DNA of 25,382 bases, from positions 1 to 25,382 of the forward strand of contig NZ_LSJA01000238.1 in NCBI RefSeq assembly GCF_001556515.1, read 5' to 3'. Shown here one piece after another: positions 14,597 through 22,725 of the stretch. Made by a program: the position numbers and the translations under genes. The stretch comes from Caulobacter sp. CCH9-E1 (GTDB lineage: Bacteria; Pseudomonadota; Alphaproteobacteria; Caulobacterales; Caulobacteraceae). The notes beneath the pieces are model-generated. The model was not told the origin of the DNA. It saw only the letters and a list, made by a program, of their open reading frames with translations, and made no database searches. How positions within the stretch are numbered: the first letter of the stretch is position 1; every line of letters starts with the position of its first letter.

Positions 14597-15625
14597 TTGC
14601 GTCTGTCGACCAGCCTGAAAGTCCTCGCCCTGGCCGCCGCGGCAGCCGCGCCGGCGCAATCGGCGCTCGCCTGGGGCGCTTCTGGCCACCGCGTCGTCGG
14701 CGTCGTCGCCGCCTCGACCCTGCCGGCCGACGTGCCGGCGTTCCTGCGGACGCCGCAAGCCGTGGCGGCGATCGGCGAGTTCGCGCGTGAGCCGGATCGC
14801 TGGAAGGGCTCGGGCAAGATCCATGATCATGACCGCGACTCCGCGCACTTCCTGGACGTCGATGATCAGGGGCGCATGTACGGCGGTCCGGCCTTCACGG
14901 TGGCGACCCTGCCGCCAACCCGCGCTGATTACGAGAAGGCCCTGCAGGCCGCCGGCACGGACAGTTGGAAGGCCGGCTATCTGCCTTACGCGATCATCGA
15001 CGGCTACCAGCAGCTGGTGAAGGACTTCACCTACTGGCGCGTCCTGACCGCGGCCGTGAAGCTGGAGAAGGACCCGACCCGTCTGGCCTACTACAAGGCC
15101 GATCTGAAGCGTCGCGAGGACCTGCTGCTGCGCGACCTCGGCGTCTGGGCGCACTATGTCGGCGACGGCAGCCAGCCGCTGCACCTGTCGGTGCACTACA
15201 ATGGTTGGGGCGACTACCCCAATCCGAACGGCTATACCCAGGCGCGTTCGACCCACTTCCAGTTCGAGGGGCCGCTGACCCTGGCGCTGGCGGACGAGGC
15301 GTCTATCAAGGCCCTGGTGCCGGCCTACAAGCCCTGTGAATGCTCGATCGAGACACGCGTCGTCGGCTATCTGACGGACACCTGGAAACAGGTCGAGCCG
15401 CTGTATCAGCTGGAAAAGGCCGGCGGCATGGTCGAGACCGATCCCCGCGCCAAGACCTTCGTGCGGGCCCGGGTGGCGGCGGGAGCGACCGCTTTGCGTG
15501 ATCTCGTCGTCGACGCCTGGCGCGAAAGCGCCAATGGCAAGATCGGCTACCGTCCGGAGATCAGCGTGGCCGACGTCGAGGCCGGCAAGGCCGATCCGTG
15601 GTTCGACCTCTACGGCAAGGACTAG
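14597..15625 (+). CDS. Exported S1/P1-type zinc nuclease
   Basis: The 342-residue protein degrades single-stranded nucleic acid or 3'-nucleotides in the periplasm or outside the cell. Residues 1-25 are a signal peptide ending ALA, and the mature chain starts with Trp26, which in this family binds zinc through its free amino group. Other ligands line up with P1 nuclease: His31, Asp67, His84, then His186, Asp190 and His196 in AHYVGDGSQPLHLS, and His220. The last ligand, usually Asp in NLHxxWD, appears as Glu224 in STHFQFE. The start is taken as TTG 14597 because GGAG lies 9 bases upstream and the signal peptide begins there; the frame upstream overlaps the GST gene. A Nudix gene follows after 4 bases. 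Confidence 0.9.
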   Translation: MRLSTSLKVLALAAAAAAPAQSALAWGASGHRVVGVVAASTLPADVPAFLRTPQAVAAIGEFAREPDRWKGSGKIHDHDRDSAHFLDVDDQGRMYGGPAFTVATLPPTRADYEKALQAAGTDSWKAGYLPYAIIDGYQQLVKDFTYWRVLTAAVKLEKDPTRLAYYKADLKRREDLLLRDLGVWAHYVGDGSQPLHLSVHYNGWGDYPNPNGYTQARSTHFQFEGPLTLALADEASIKALVPAYKPCECSIETRVVGYLTDTWKQVEPLYQLEKAGGMVETDPRAKTFVRARVAAGATALRDLVVDAWRESANGKIGYRPEISVADVEAGKADPWFDLYGKD

Positions 15626-15629
15626 GGGC

Positions 15630-16076
15630 GTGCTGAGCTTCGGCTCGCCCGTCGCCGGGCTGACCTATTTCGACCGTCGGGCGGCTTTTGGCGTGGCCGA
15701 GAACGCGCTGGGCCAGATCGCCCTGGCTCAGGTCACCAAGCCCGGCAAGGCGCCGTACTTCGATCTGCCGGGCGGGGCGGTGGACGGCGACGAGACCGAA
15801 GAACAGGCCGTCGCCCGTGAGTTTGGCGAAGAGACAGGTCTGGTCGTCGAGGCTGTTCGCCTGATCGAGACGGTCTCGCAGCACTTCCTGAAGTCGGACG
15901 GTCAGCCGGTCCGTAATCACGGCGGCGTCTATGTCGTCAAACTGCTGGGCGACAACCCGGCCTTGAAGGTCGAGGACGACCATGCGCTGGTCTGGCTGGA
16001 CCCGCGCGACGCCGTGGTCGCCCTGCGCCACGACGCCCATGCCTGGGCGGTCGCGGCGTGGCTGAGGCGGGGCTAG
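15630..16076 (+). CDS. Nudix hydrolase
   Basis: The 148-residue protein contains a complete Nudix box at residues 49-71 (G-x5-E-x7-REFGEETGL), the magnesium-binding motif of enzymes that cut nucleoside diphosphates linked to another group. Upstream FDLPGG and downstream VSQHF and WLDPRDAV fit the fold. The substrate is not predictable. The start is GTG 15630, 4 bases after the nuclease stop, with AAGGA about 8 bases before it. Position after an exported nuclease suggests handling of nucleotides, but this is inference. The stop codon lies in the stem of a palindrome that separates it from the convergent urcA-type gene. Confidence 0.9.
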   Translation: MLSFGSPVAGLTYFDRRAAFGVAENALGQIALAQVTKPGKAPYFDLPGGAVDGDETEEQAVAREFGEETGLVVEAVRLIETVSQHFLKSDGQPVRNHGGVYVVKLLGDNPALKVEDDHALVWLDPRDAVVALRHDAHAWAVAAWLRRG

Positions 16077-16095
16077 AGCCCGCTAGAGGCTCTAG
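16073..16095. terminator. Palindrome between convergent genes containing both stop codons
   Basis: CTAGAGCC (16073-16080) and GGCTCTAG (16088-16095) form a perfect 8-bp stem with a 7-base loop. The TAG stop of the Nudix gene (16074-16076) and the TAG of the minus-strand UrcA gene (16092-16094) are both inside the stem. A bidirectional terminator is plausible, although neither side is followed by a T-run. Confidence 0.5.
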
Positions 16096-16430
16096 TTCGA
16101 GGCCAGGGTGATCCTGGCGCCGGCGCGGTTGGCCGTGCGCAGTTCAGCCATTTGCTGTTCCGACAGCGCGTCCCGGACGTCGGCCTTGAAGTCGGCGACG
16201 CAGGCGCGGTTGGCCATCGCGCGATTGCCGTAGGCGTCGCAAGCCTTGCGAGCGGCGGCTTCGACGCGCTTGGCGAATTGGCGAGCGTCGGCGGGATTGG
16301 ACAGCTTCAGGTCGCCAACCGCGATGCGGGCGGTCGGCTCTTCGGCGTGGGCGGCGGTCAGGCCGATGATCGGGGTGGCGGCCAGGGCCAGGGCGGCAAC
16401 GGCGGCGACGCGGCTAACAAGCTTGCTCAT
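16092..16430 (-). CDS. UrcA family exported protein
   Basis: The 112-residue protein matches the UrcA family: signal peptide to about residue 29 (ending AAHA-EE), then VGDLKLSNPADARQFAKRVEAAARKACD and a second cysteine in ANRACVADFKADVRDAL. The two cysteines (64 and 77) can form a disulfide in the periplasm. UrcA proteins are common and often multicopy in Caulobacter and Sphingomonas relatives; the function is unknown. AAGAGGGA precedes the ATG by about 7 bases and lies in a possible hairpin. It lies 144 bases downstream of pleC on the same strand. Confidence 0.85.
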   Translation of the reverse strand: MSKLVSRVAAVAALALAATPIIGLTAAHAEEPTARIAVGDLKLSNPADARQFAKRVEAAARKACDAYGNRAMANRACVADFKADVRDALSEQQMAELRTANRAGARITLASN

Positions 16431-16440
16431 GACTGGTTCC

Positions 16441-16481
16441 CTCTTCTTCGATGTGGCCGCCGGCGGCGGTCTGTTGAAGAG
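16441..16481 (-). promoter_or_regulatory. Possible leader hairpin covering the ribosome binding site of the UrcA gene
   Basis: In the minus-strand RNA, CUCUUC (from 16481-16476) can pair with GAAGAG (from 16446-16441), which is part of the AAGAAGAGGGA ribosome binding site. Between them CCGCC-GCC-GGCGG can form an inner stem; the DNA here holds the palindrome GCCGCCGGCGGC (16456-16467). This could modulate translation. No experiment or conservation is available. Confidence 0.3.
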
Positions 16482-16574
16482 AGGTGTAGTCGTGGCGAGC
16501 GGGAAACACCCGTTACGACTGAGTCATGACGTCGAATTAAGCTTATGAACCAAAAGTAATATTTCGGATTTGTG

Positions 16575-19106
16575 TCAGGCCGCCGCGAAGTCTCGGGCGA
16601 ACCCGTGTTCGCTCTGCCGGATGGGCAGGGCGAAGCTGACCGTGGTGCCTTCGCCCGGCGTGGACTCCATGTCCAGCACGCCGTCGTGCATGCTGATCAG
16701 CGACTTGGTCAGGGCCAGGCCAAGCCCGGTGCCCTGGGTGGTCTTGGAGAACTGGCTTTCGACCTGCTCGAACGGGCGGGCCAAGCGCGCCAGGTCCTCC
16801 TTGGCGATGCCGATGCCGGTGTCGGAGACCGACACCCGGACCATGTCGCCGAACGGATCGCGACGCACCTCGGCGCGCAAGGTGACGCTGCCCGCGCGCG
16901 GCGTGAACTTGATGGCGTTGGACAGCAGGTTCAACAGCACCTGCTTGATGGCGCGGTAGTCGGCCTCGATCTCGGGCAGGGGCGGGAAGTCGATGCTGAG
17001 GTTCAGGCCGGCGGCCTCGGCGCGGTTGCGCACCAGGCGAACGGCGTCCTCGGCGACGTCCTCCACGTGCATCGGCTCGAACTTCAGGTTCATCTTGCCA
17101 GCCTCGATCTTCGACATGTCGAGGATGTCGTTGATCAGCGCCAAGAGGTGCTGGCCCGACGAGTGGATGTCCTGGCTATAGCCCTTGTAGCGTTCGTCCC
17201 CAAGCGGGCCGAACATCTCGTTCATCATGATCTCGGAGAAGCCGTTGATGGCGTTCAGCGGCGTCCGCAGCTCGTGGGACATGTTGGCCAGGAACTCGCT
17301 CTTGGCCCGGTTGGCGCCCTCGGCCCTGACCTTCTCGGTCTCGTACTTGCGCGCCAGTTCGGCCAGCTGCTCCTGGCTGCGCTCCAGGCCCGCCACGGCG
17401 TTCTGAAGCTGCTCCTCGTTCAGGCGGCGGGACTCTTCCTGGTTCTTGATCGCGGTGATGTCGGCCGCGGTCATGACGAGACCGCCCTCGGCGGTGCGGC
17501 GTTCGCTGATCTGGATCCAGCGGCCATCCTGCAATTCGGCCTCCCGCACGCCCTTGGCGCCGTCGGGCGCGGTGTGGTCCTGCTTGATGGCCTGGGCGGC
17601 GTGACGATTGATCTCCGCCCGCGCGGCGCCGGGCTTCAGCAGTTTGGGATCCAGGGAGAAGACATTGCGGTAATTGCGGTTGCACATCAGCAACCGCCCG
17701 TGGCGATCCCAGAGGGCGAAGGCCTCGGAAACGCTTTCGATGGCGTCGCGAAGCCGGCTCTCGGCGGCCTGGGCGCGGGCTTGGGCGACCCGCTCCTCGG
17801 TAACGTCCAAGGCGACGCCGATGATCCGGGAATAGCCGTCGGCGTCCGCCTTGCCGAAGCCCTGGCCGCGCGCGTCGACCCAAAGCGAACGCTGGCCCTG
17901 CGCGGCGGCGGGAACGCGGAACGAGACGTCGAAGGCGCCGTACATCGCCGCGTTGGCCAGGGCCTTTCGGAGCCTGTCGCGATGATCCGGCGCGATGCGG
18001 TCCAGAATATCCTGGCCCGAAACCACGCCGCCGCCCCCCCAGCCAAACATCGCGCCGGTGACGTCCGAGAGGAACACCTCGTCCGCGTTCAGATCCCATT
18101 CCCAGATGCCGCAGCGCGCGGCTTCCACGGCGAGGCGGAAGCGCTGCTCGCTATCGATGAACTCGCGCTGGGCCGCCTCGGACTTGCGGCTCTGGATCAC
18201 CAGCAGCAGGGCCAGGGCGATCCCGGCGGCCAGCGGGATGAGCAGGCTGAGCTCGCTGCTGGCCGGTACGGCGTCCTCGCCGGCGCTGGGCGCGGTCGAC
18301 ACGACCGCCAGAGCGCCTTCGCCAACCGGCTTGACGGCGACGTCGATCGGCTTGCCGTCGAGGGTCCGCCCCCGCAGGTCGCTCGCGGCGCGCCGCAGCG
18401 CCTCCGGCTTCAGCGCGAACGCTTGCCGGAGCGCCGTCGCGCCTTGAGCCAGGCCGCCTCGCGCGACGACGAGGGAGCCGTCGGGGAGGGCGAGGGCGCT
18501 GCTTTCGCCGCGCGCCGGCTCCTCGACGAGCCGGGAAGCGTCTCCGCTGGCGACCAGGACGACGCGCGTCGCGCCGAGCGGCGCCAAGGTCGCGACATAG
18601 AGCCTGCCCGAGGTCCCGACCGAGCCGGTCCAGACGGTTCGGCCGGACGCCTCGGCCGCGCGCGCCGCCGATTTCCAGTCCGCGCCGTCGTCGCGTCCGG
18701 CCACGGCCAGGATGCCAGCGGGCGCGACCACGGCGACCGCGGCGGCTTCGCCGCCGGCGGCGCGCAAGGCGATCTGGGCGGCGTCGGCCGTGGCGTCGGG
18801 GTCGCGGGCCAACAGGTCCGCGGCGGCCGAAAGTCCCGCTCTCTGCGCCGCGAGGTTGGTCTCGACCCGGCCGGCGATCAGGCCGGCCTTCGCCGCCAGG
18901 GCGGGGGCGCGCGGCTGCGCCTGGCTTTGGTCTTCGATGCGTTTCAGGCCGAAGGCGGTGTAGAGCGCCAGCAGGAGCAAGGCCGACAGGATCGCGATGC
19001 GGGCGAAGCTTTGCGAAGGCGCGCGCGTCCGGCTCGCCCGCGAGGCCGCGGGCGGCCCGGCCTTGGCCGTCCCTCCGTGTCTCGCCCTGCCTTTAGCCAA
19101 ACGCAC
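16575..19106 (-). CDS. pleC: PleC-type membrane sensor histidine kinase/phosphatase
   Basis: PleC controls the phosphorylation of DivK and PleD and so the swarmer-to-stalked transition in Caulobacter. From GTG 19106 the protein has 843 residues: TM1 ~35-54, periplasmic part ~55-285, TM2 ~286-305, two PAS domains (~317-445 and ~450-560), a coiled-coil linker, HisKA with His611 (SHELRTPLNAINGFSEIM), then an ATPase domain with SNAIKF, DTGIGI, RPFEQVE and GTGLGLALTKSL. Published C. crescentus PleC has 842 residues with phospho-histidine 610 and the well-known Phe778; here the equivalents are 611 and 779, so size and both key residues agree within one position. Other kinases of the PleC/DivJ/PdhS group are the main alternative. 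The start is uncertain: GTG 19136, GTG 19106 or TTG 19100; TTG 19100 has GGGAG at the best spacing. Confidence 0.85.
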   Translation of the reverse strand: MRLAKGRARHGGTAKAGPPAASRASRTRAPSQSFARIAILSALLLLALYTAFGLKRIEDQSQAQPRAPALAAKAGLIAGRVETNLAAQRAGLSAAADLLARDPDATADAAQIALRAAGGEAAAVAVVAPAGILAVAGRDDGADWKSAARAAEASGRTVWTGSVGTSGRLYVATLAPLGATRVVLVASGDASRLVEEPARGESSALALPDGSLVVARGGLAQGATALRQAFALKPEALRRAASDLRGRTLDGKPIDVAVKPVGEGALAVVSTAPSAGEDAVPASSELSLLIPLAAGIALALLLVIQSRKSEAAQREFIDSEQRFRLAVEAARCGIWEWDLNADEVFLSDVTGAMFGWGGGGVVSGQDILDRIAPDHRDRLRKALANAAMYGAFDVSFRVPAAAQGQRSLWVDARGQGFGKADADGYSRIIGVALDVTEERVAQARAQAAESRLRDAIESVSEAFALWDRHGRLLMCNRNYRNVFSLDPKLLKPGAARAEINRHAAQAIKQDHTAPDGAKGVREAELQDGRWIQISERRTAEGGLVMTAADITAIKNQEESRRLNEEQLQNAVAGLERSQEQLAELARKYETEKVRAEGANRAKSEFLANMSHELRTPLNAINGFSEIMMNEMFGPLGDERYKGYSQDIHSSGQHLLALINDILDMSKIEAGKMNLKFEPMHVEDVAEDAVRLVRNRAEAAGLNLSIDFPPLPEIEADYRAIKQVLLNLLSNAIKFTPRAGSVTLRAEVRRDPFGDMVRVSVSDTGIGIAKEDLARLARPFEQVESQFSKTTQGTGLGLALTKSLISMHDGVLDMESTPGEGTTVSFALPIRQSEHGFARDFAAA

Positions 19107-19150
19107 GACTCCCGTGGAACACCCCCGGCGAGTCACTTCGCCAGACGGTG

Positions 19151-19180
19151 AATCTAGCTTACGGGCCGCATCGACGTCAC
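19151..19180 (-). promoter_or_regulatory. Candidate promoter for pleC
   Basis: On the minus strand GTGACGT (19180-19174) is followed 15 bases later by GCTAGATT (19158-19151). The boxes approach the Caulobacter consensus TTGACGS and GCTANAWC with one or two mismatches each, at the same spacing as the candidate at 4146-4175. Transcription starting near 19144 would favour a pleC start at 19106 or 19100 rather than 19136. Confidence 0.4.
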
Positions 19181-19251
19181 CGCCGAACCGTCAAATCCGC
19201 GCGGATGGGCGTATTAGTCGCAATGATTTGGCATCCCGGCGTTCTTGGACT

Positions 19252-21843
19252 CTAGGCCAAGGACTTGGTGACCAGCTCCAGAACATTCTTGGACAGGTCC
19301 GGATGCGCCGCGATGCGTTCGAGTTCTTGCCGCATCAGCGCGCCGAGTTCCGGCTTGTACCGCCGCCAGGCGCCCAGGGGCTCGATCAGCCGCGCCGCTG
19401 TCATCGGATTGAACGCATCGACCGACAGGATCTGGTCCGCCAGGAACCGGTAGCCGGCCCCGCTGGGATCGTGGAAGCGGGCGGGATTGAAGTGGGCGAA
19501 GGTCGAGACCAGGGCGCGCAGGCGATTGGGATTGGTCGGCTCGAAATCGGCGTTCTGGGTCAGGCCGATCACGCGATCCAGGGCGTCGGGGTTTGGATCG
19601 CGCGCCTGGGCGGCGAACCATTTGTCCATGACCAGGGGCTCGTTCCGCCAGGCCTGATGGAAGTGGGCGACGGCGCTGTCGCGCGTGGCGCCGCCCACCG
19701 AGATCAAGGCGTTCAGGCCGCTGATCATGTCGGTCATGTTGCGCGCGGCCTCGTAGCGGCCAGTCAGGCGCGCCAGGTTGTCCGCGTGCGGGTCGGCCGA
19801 AAGCATGTCCGCGCACGCGGCGCCGAGGGCGCGGCGACCCGCGGCCTGGGCGTCGGGCGAGAACTCGCCTTCGTTCTGCATTTCGCCGAACAGGCGGCGA
19901 AGCAGATCGCCCAGGTGGACGGCGATGCGGGTGCGCAGAGCGTCGCGCGCGTCGTGCAGCGCCTGGGGATCGGTGGGCTCGGAGATCAACGCCAGGTCCG
20001 GCTCCGAAGGCAGGGCCAGCAGCAGCGCCTTGAAGGCGGGCTCGGACGCGTCGTCGACCAGCGCGCGGCCCAGGCCCTCGGCATAGCGCTCCTCGCCGAC
20101 CTCGTCGGGCTTGCCGACGGCCCGGGCCAGGATCAGGTCGCGCGCCAGGGTCTGGCCCGCTTCCCACCGGTTGAAGAGGTCCGTGTCCGAGGCCAGCAGC
20201 ACATAGCGGTCGGACGGTCGCGCATCGGTTTTCAGGTTCACCGGCGCCGAGAAGTTGCGAAGGGCCGAGAGAACCGGCGGCTTGGACACTCCCTCCCAGC
20301 GCACGGTCATGGCGTCCTGATCCAGCACCACCACCTCGGTGTCGCGCAGCGCTTCGCCGTCAAGCGACAGCAGGCCGATGGCGATGGGGATCGGCAGGGC
20401 CTTCTTGGCGGGCTGGCCGGGCGTGGGCGCGGTCGACTGGCGCAGGTCCAGCGTCAGTACTTGGGCGTCGGCGTCGTAGTCGCTGGCGATCGTCACCGTC
20501 GGCGTGCCGGCCTGCTCGTACCAGGCGAAGAAGTTCGACAGGTCGCGACCGGACGCTTCGGCGAAGCAGGCGATGAAGGCCTCGACGGTCGTCGCCTGGC
20601 CGTCGTGCCGCTCGAAGTACAGGTCACAGCCCTTCCGGAACGCTTCCGCGCCTAGCAGGGTCTTCAGCATCCGGATGATCTCGGAGCCCTTCTCGTAGAT
20701 CGTCGCGGTGTAGAAGTTGTCGATCTTCAGATAGCTGGACGGGCGCACGGGGTGGGCCAGCGGACCGGCGTCCTCCGCGAACTGCCGGGCGCGCAGAACC
20801 CTGACATCCTTGATCCGTTGCACGGCCGCCCCGCGCATGTCGGCGCTGAAGCTCTGGTCGCGGAAGACGGTGAAGCCTTCTTTCAGGCACAGCTGGAACC
20901 AGTCGCGGCAGGTGATGCGGTTGCCTGTCCAGTTGTGGAAGTATTCGTGGGCGACCACGGCCTCGATCCGCTCGTAGTCGGCGTCGGTCGCGGTCTGCGG
21001 ATCGGCCAGCAGCAGGGAGCTGTTGAAGATGTTCAGCCCCTTGTTCTCCATAGCCCCGAAATTGAAGTCGCGGACAGCGACGATCATGAACAGGTCCAGG
21101 TCGTACTCGCGGCCGAACGCCTCCTCGTCCCACTTCATCGCGCGCTTGAGGCTGTCCAGAGCATAGGTGGCGCGCGAGGCCTGGCCGGGGTCGACGAAGA
21201 TCTTCAGAGCCACCTCGCGACCGCTCATCGTCACGAAGCTGTCGGTCACCACGTCAAGGTCGCCCGCCACCAGGGCGAACAGGTACGAGGGCTTGGGGAA
21301 GGGGTCGACCCACTCGGCGAAGTGTCGCGAGCCTTCCAGCGCGCCCTGGTCCACCAGGTTGCCGTTGCTCAGCAGGTGCGGCAGGCCGCCGTCGGCCTCG
21401 ATCCGCACGCTGAAGCGGCTCAGCACGTCGGGGCGGTCGGGGAAGTAGGTGATGGTCCGGAAGCCCTCGGCCTCGCATTGCGTGCAGAAGCGGCCGCCGG
21501 ACATGTAGAGGCCGGTCAGCGCCTTGTTGGCCAGCGGATCGATCTCGACCTCGGTCGTCAGGACGAACTGGTCCGGGACTTCGTGAACGGTCAGGTGCTC
21601 GGCGTCGGCGACGTATTGATTGGCGCTCAGCGCCTGTCCGTCGATGGCGACCGACATCAGCTTCAGCCGCTCGCCGTTCAGCGTCAGCGCCTCGCCGGCC
21701 GCGCCGATGCGGCGCACGGCCAGCTCGGCCCGGACGCGGGTCGCGGACGGATGGAGCTCGAAGACCAGCCGCGTGGTCTCGATCGCAAACGGGAAGGGGC
21801 TGTAATCGGTCAGCCGGATCGGCTGAGGCGTATCGGTGCGCAT
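19252..21843 (-). CDS. pepN: Aminopeptidase N (M1 zinc metallopeptidase)
   Basis: PepN removes N-terminal amino acids from peptides in the cytoplasm. The 863-residue protein has the size of the E. coli enzyme. It shows the exopeptidase motif GAMEN at 263-267, zinc ligands HEYFH at 299-303 and Glu322 (HExxH-x18-E), and the M1-specific KEGFTVFRDQ. The N-terminal part with IRLTDYSPFPF, FCTQCEAEGFRTITYFPDRPDVLS and LSNGN is typical of the PepN subgroup, as is the C-terminal helical region with QNADFEPTNPNRLRALVSTF. It lies upstream of pleC on the same strand and 48 bases after an unknown gene, so it may be co-transcribed with that gene. Confidence 0.96.
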   Translation of the reverse strand: MRTDTPQPIRLTDYSPFPFAIETTRLVFELHPSATRVRAELAVRRIGAAGEALTLNGERLKLMSVAIDGQALSANQYVADAEHLTVHEVPDQFVLTTEVEIDPLANKALTGLYMSGGRFCTQCEAEGFRTITYFPDRPDVLSRFSVRIEADGGLPHLLSNGNLVDQGALEGSRHFAEWVDPFPKPSYLFALVAGDLDVVTDSFVTMSGREVALKIFVDPGQASRATYALDSLKRAMKWDEEAFGREYDLDLFMIVAVRDFNFGAMENKGLNIFNSSLLLADPQTATDADYERIEAVVAHEYFHNWTGNRITCRDWFQLCLKEGFTVFRDQSFSADMRGAAVQRIKDVRVLRARQFAEDAGPLAHPVRPSSYLKIDNFYTATIYEKGSEIIRMLKTLLGAEAFRKGCDLYFERHDGQATTVEAFIACFAEASGRDLSNFFAWYEQAGTPTVTIASDYDADAQVLTLDLRQSTAPTPGQPAKKALPIPIAIGLLSLDGEALRDTEVVVLDQDAMTVRWEGVSKPPVLSALRNFSAPVNLKTDARPSDRYVLLASDTDLFNRWEAGQTLARDLILARAVGKPDEVGEERYAEGLGRALVDDASEPAFKALLLALPSEPDLALISEPTDPQALHDARDALRTRIAVHLGDLLRRLFGEMQNEGEFSPDAQAAGRRALGAACADMLSADPHADNLARLTGRYEAARNMTDMISGLNALISVGGATRDSAVAHFHQAWRNEPLVMDKWFAAQARDPNPDALDRVIGLTQNADFEPTNPNRLRALVSTFAHFNPARFHDPSGAGYRFLADQILSVDAFNPMTAARLIEPLGAWRRYKPELGALMRQELERIAAHPDLSKNVLELVTKSLA

Positions 21844-21891
21844 GGCCTCTAGCTAAGCCCGCCGGAACGTTTGCGCCAGCGCTGGGCGAAA

Positions 21892-22695
21892 TTACTTGGG
21901 ACGTCCCCGCAGGAAATTCGTCGGAACGACGCTGTCCGGGGAGTCTTGCGCTGGGGTGGGGCCGGCGCGCGGCGCGGGCGTAAAGGCCTGGGCGCGCGGG
22001 CGAAGGTTCAGTTCGCGTTCGAGCGCGGCCATGCGCTCTGAAAGCGAGGGCGCCTTGAAGTCCTGCGGCGCCGCCGGGGGCGTAACCGGTGTCACCGGCG
22101 CCGCGGGCCGCGGCGGCGGAGCTTCGGCGGCGGCGGGCGTGGATTTCAGCTTGGCGAGAGCCGCTTCGTCGCCGTGCAGGTCCCGCAACTGCAGTTCCAG
22201 GGTCGCCGCGCGGCGGGCCAGGCCGCGCAACACCTCGGGCGTCGCCGCGTCATTGGCGAACAGGGTGATCAGGTCCTGGATCAGGGCGCGCATCTTCGGC
22301 GCGGCGGCGATCATCCGCGCCTGGGCCTCAATGCGGGCGGGATCGCGGTCGTATTCCGAACGCGGCACGCGCCATCCGCCCCAGTCCTGGGGATCGGTAT
22401 ACACGATCGGGTATGTTCCGGGGATCGGATGGCGCGGGGTGTCGTCGCGGCCCCGCCAGCGATTGGGGCCGCGCGCCACGCGCCAGTTCTCCTGGCTTGG
22501 CGGGTCTGGAGCGTCGCGGGGATCGGCGGTCAATTCGAAGGCATGAAACATGCGGCCGAGGCCGACGTCGTAGGTCACGCGAACCGGTTCAGTCAAACCA
22601 CCGACCCATGCGGGTACGACGCGCTCGACGGTCGCCCACGCGCCGACGCTATCTACCCATACACGCTGGTTTTTCTTGAATTGAGCCTTGGCCAT
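21892..22695 (-). CDS. Conserved protein of unknown function
   Basis: I do not recognise a family. From ATG 22695 the protein has 267 residues. The first ~120 look globular (MAKAQFKKNQRVWVDSVGAWATV, VRVTYDVGLGRMFHAFEL, YPIVYTDPQDWGGWRVPRSEYDRD). A helical stretch at ~130-185 (AQARMIAAAPKMRALIQDLITLFANDAATPE) follows, then a Pro/Ala-rich low-complexity linker and a short helix (LSERMAALERELNLRPRAQ) near the end. No signal peptide or membrane segment is seen. The frame could start at ATG 22725, but neither start has a clear ribosome binding site, so a leaderless or weakly initiated message is possible. Codon use is like the neighbours, so it is probably real. Confidence 0.75.
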   Translation of the reverse strand: MAKAQFKKNQRVWVDSVGAWATVERVVPAWVGGLTEPVRVTYDVGLGRMFHAFELTADPRDAPDPPSQENWRVARGPNRWRGRDDTPRHPIPGTYPIVYTDPQDWGGWRVPRSEYDRDPARIEAQARMIAAAPKMRALIQDLITLFANDAATPEVLRGLARRAATLELQLRDLHGDEAALAKLKSTPAAAEAPPPRPAAPVTPVTPPAAPQDFKAPSLSERMAALERELNLRPRAQAFTPAPRAGPTPAQDSPDSVVPTNFLRGRPK

Positions 22696-22725
22696 GGCTT
22701 TCGGAGAATCGTGTTCTGCGAACAT

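Noticed and set aside
16572..19151. 859-codon open frame opposite pleC
   Set aside because: A shadow of codon bias; the kinase frame has every HisKA and ATPase box.
19159..19194. TTGACGG (19194-19188) as the -35 box for pleC
   Set aside because: It matches the consensus but is 29 bases from the only GCTANAWC-like box, too far for one promoter; GTGACGT at 19180-19174 has better spacing.
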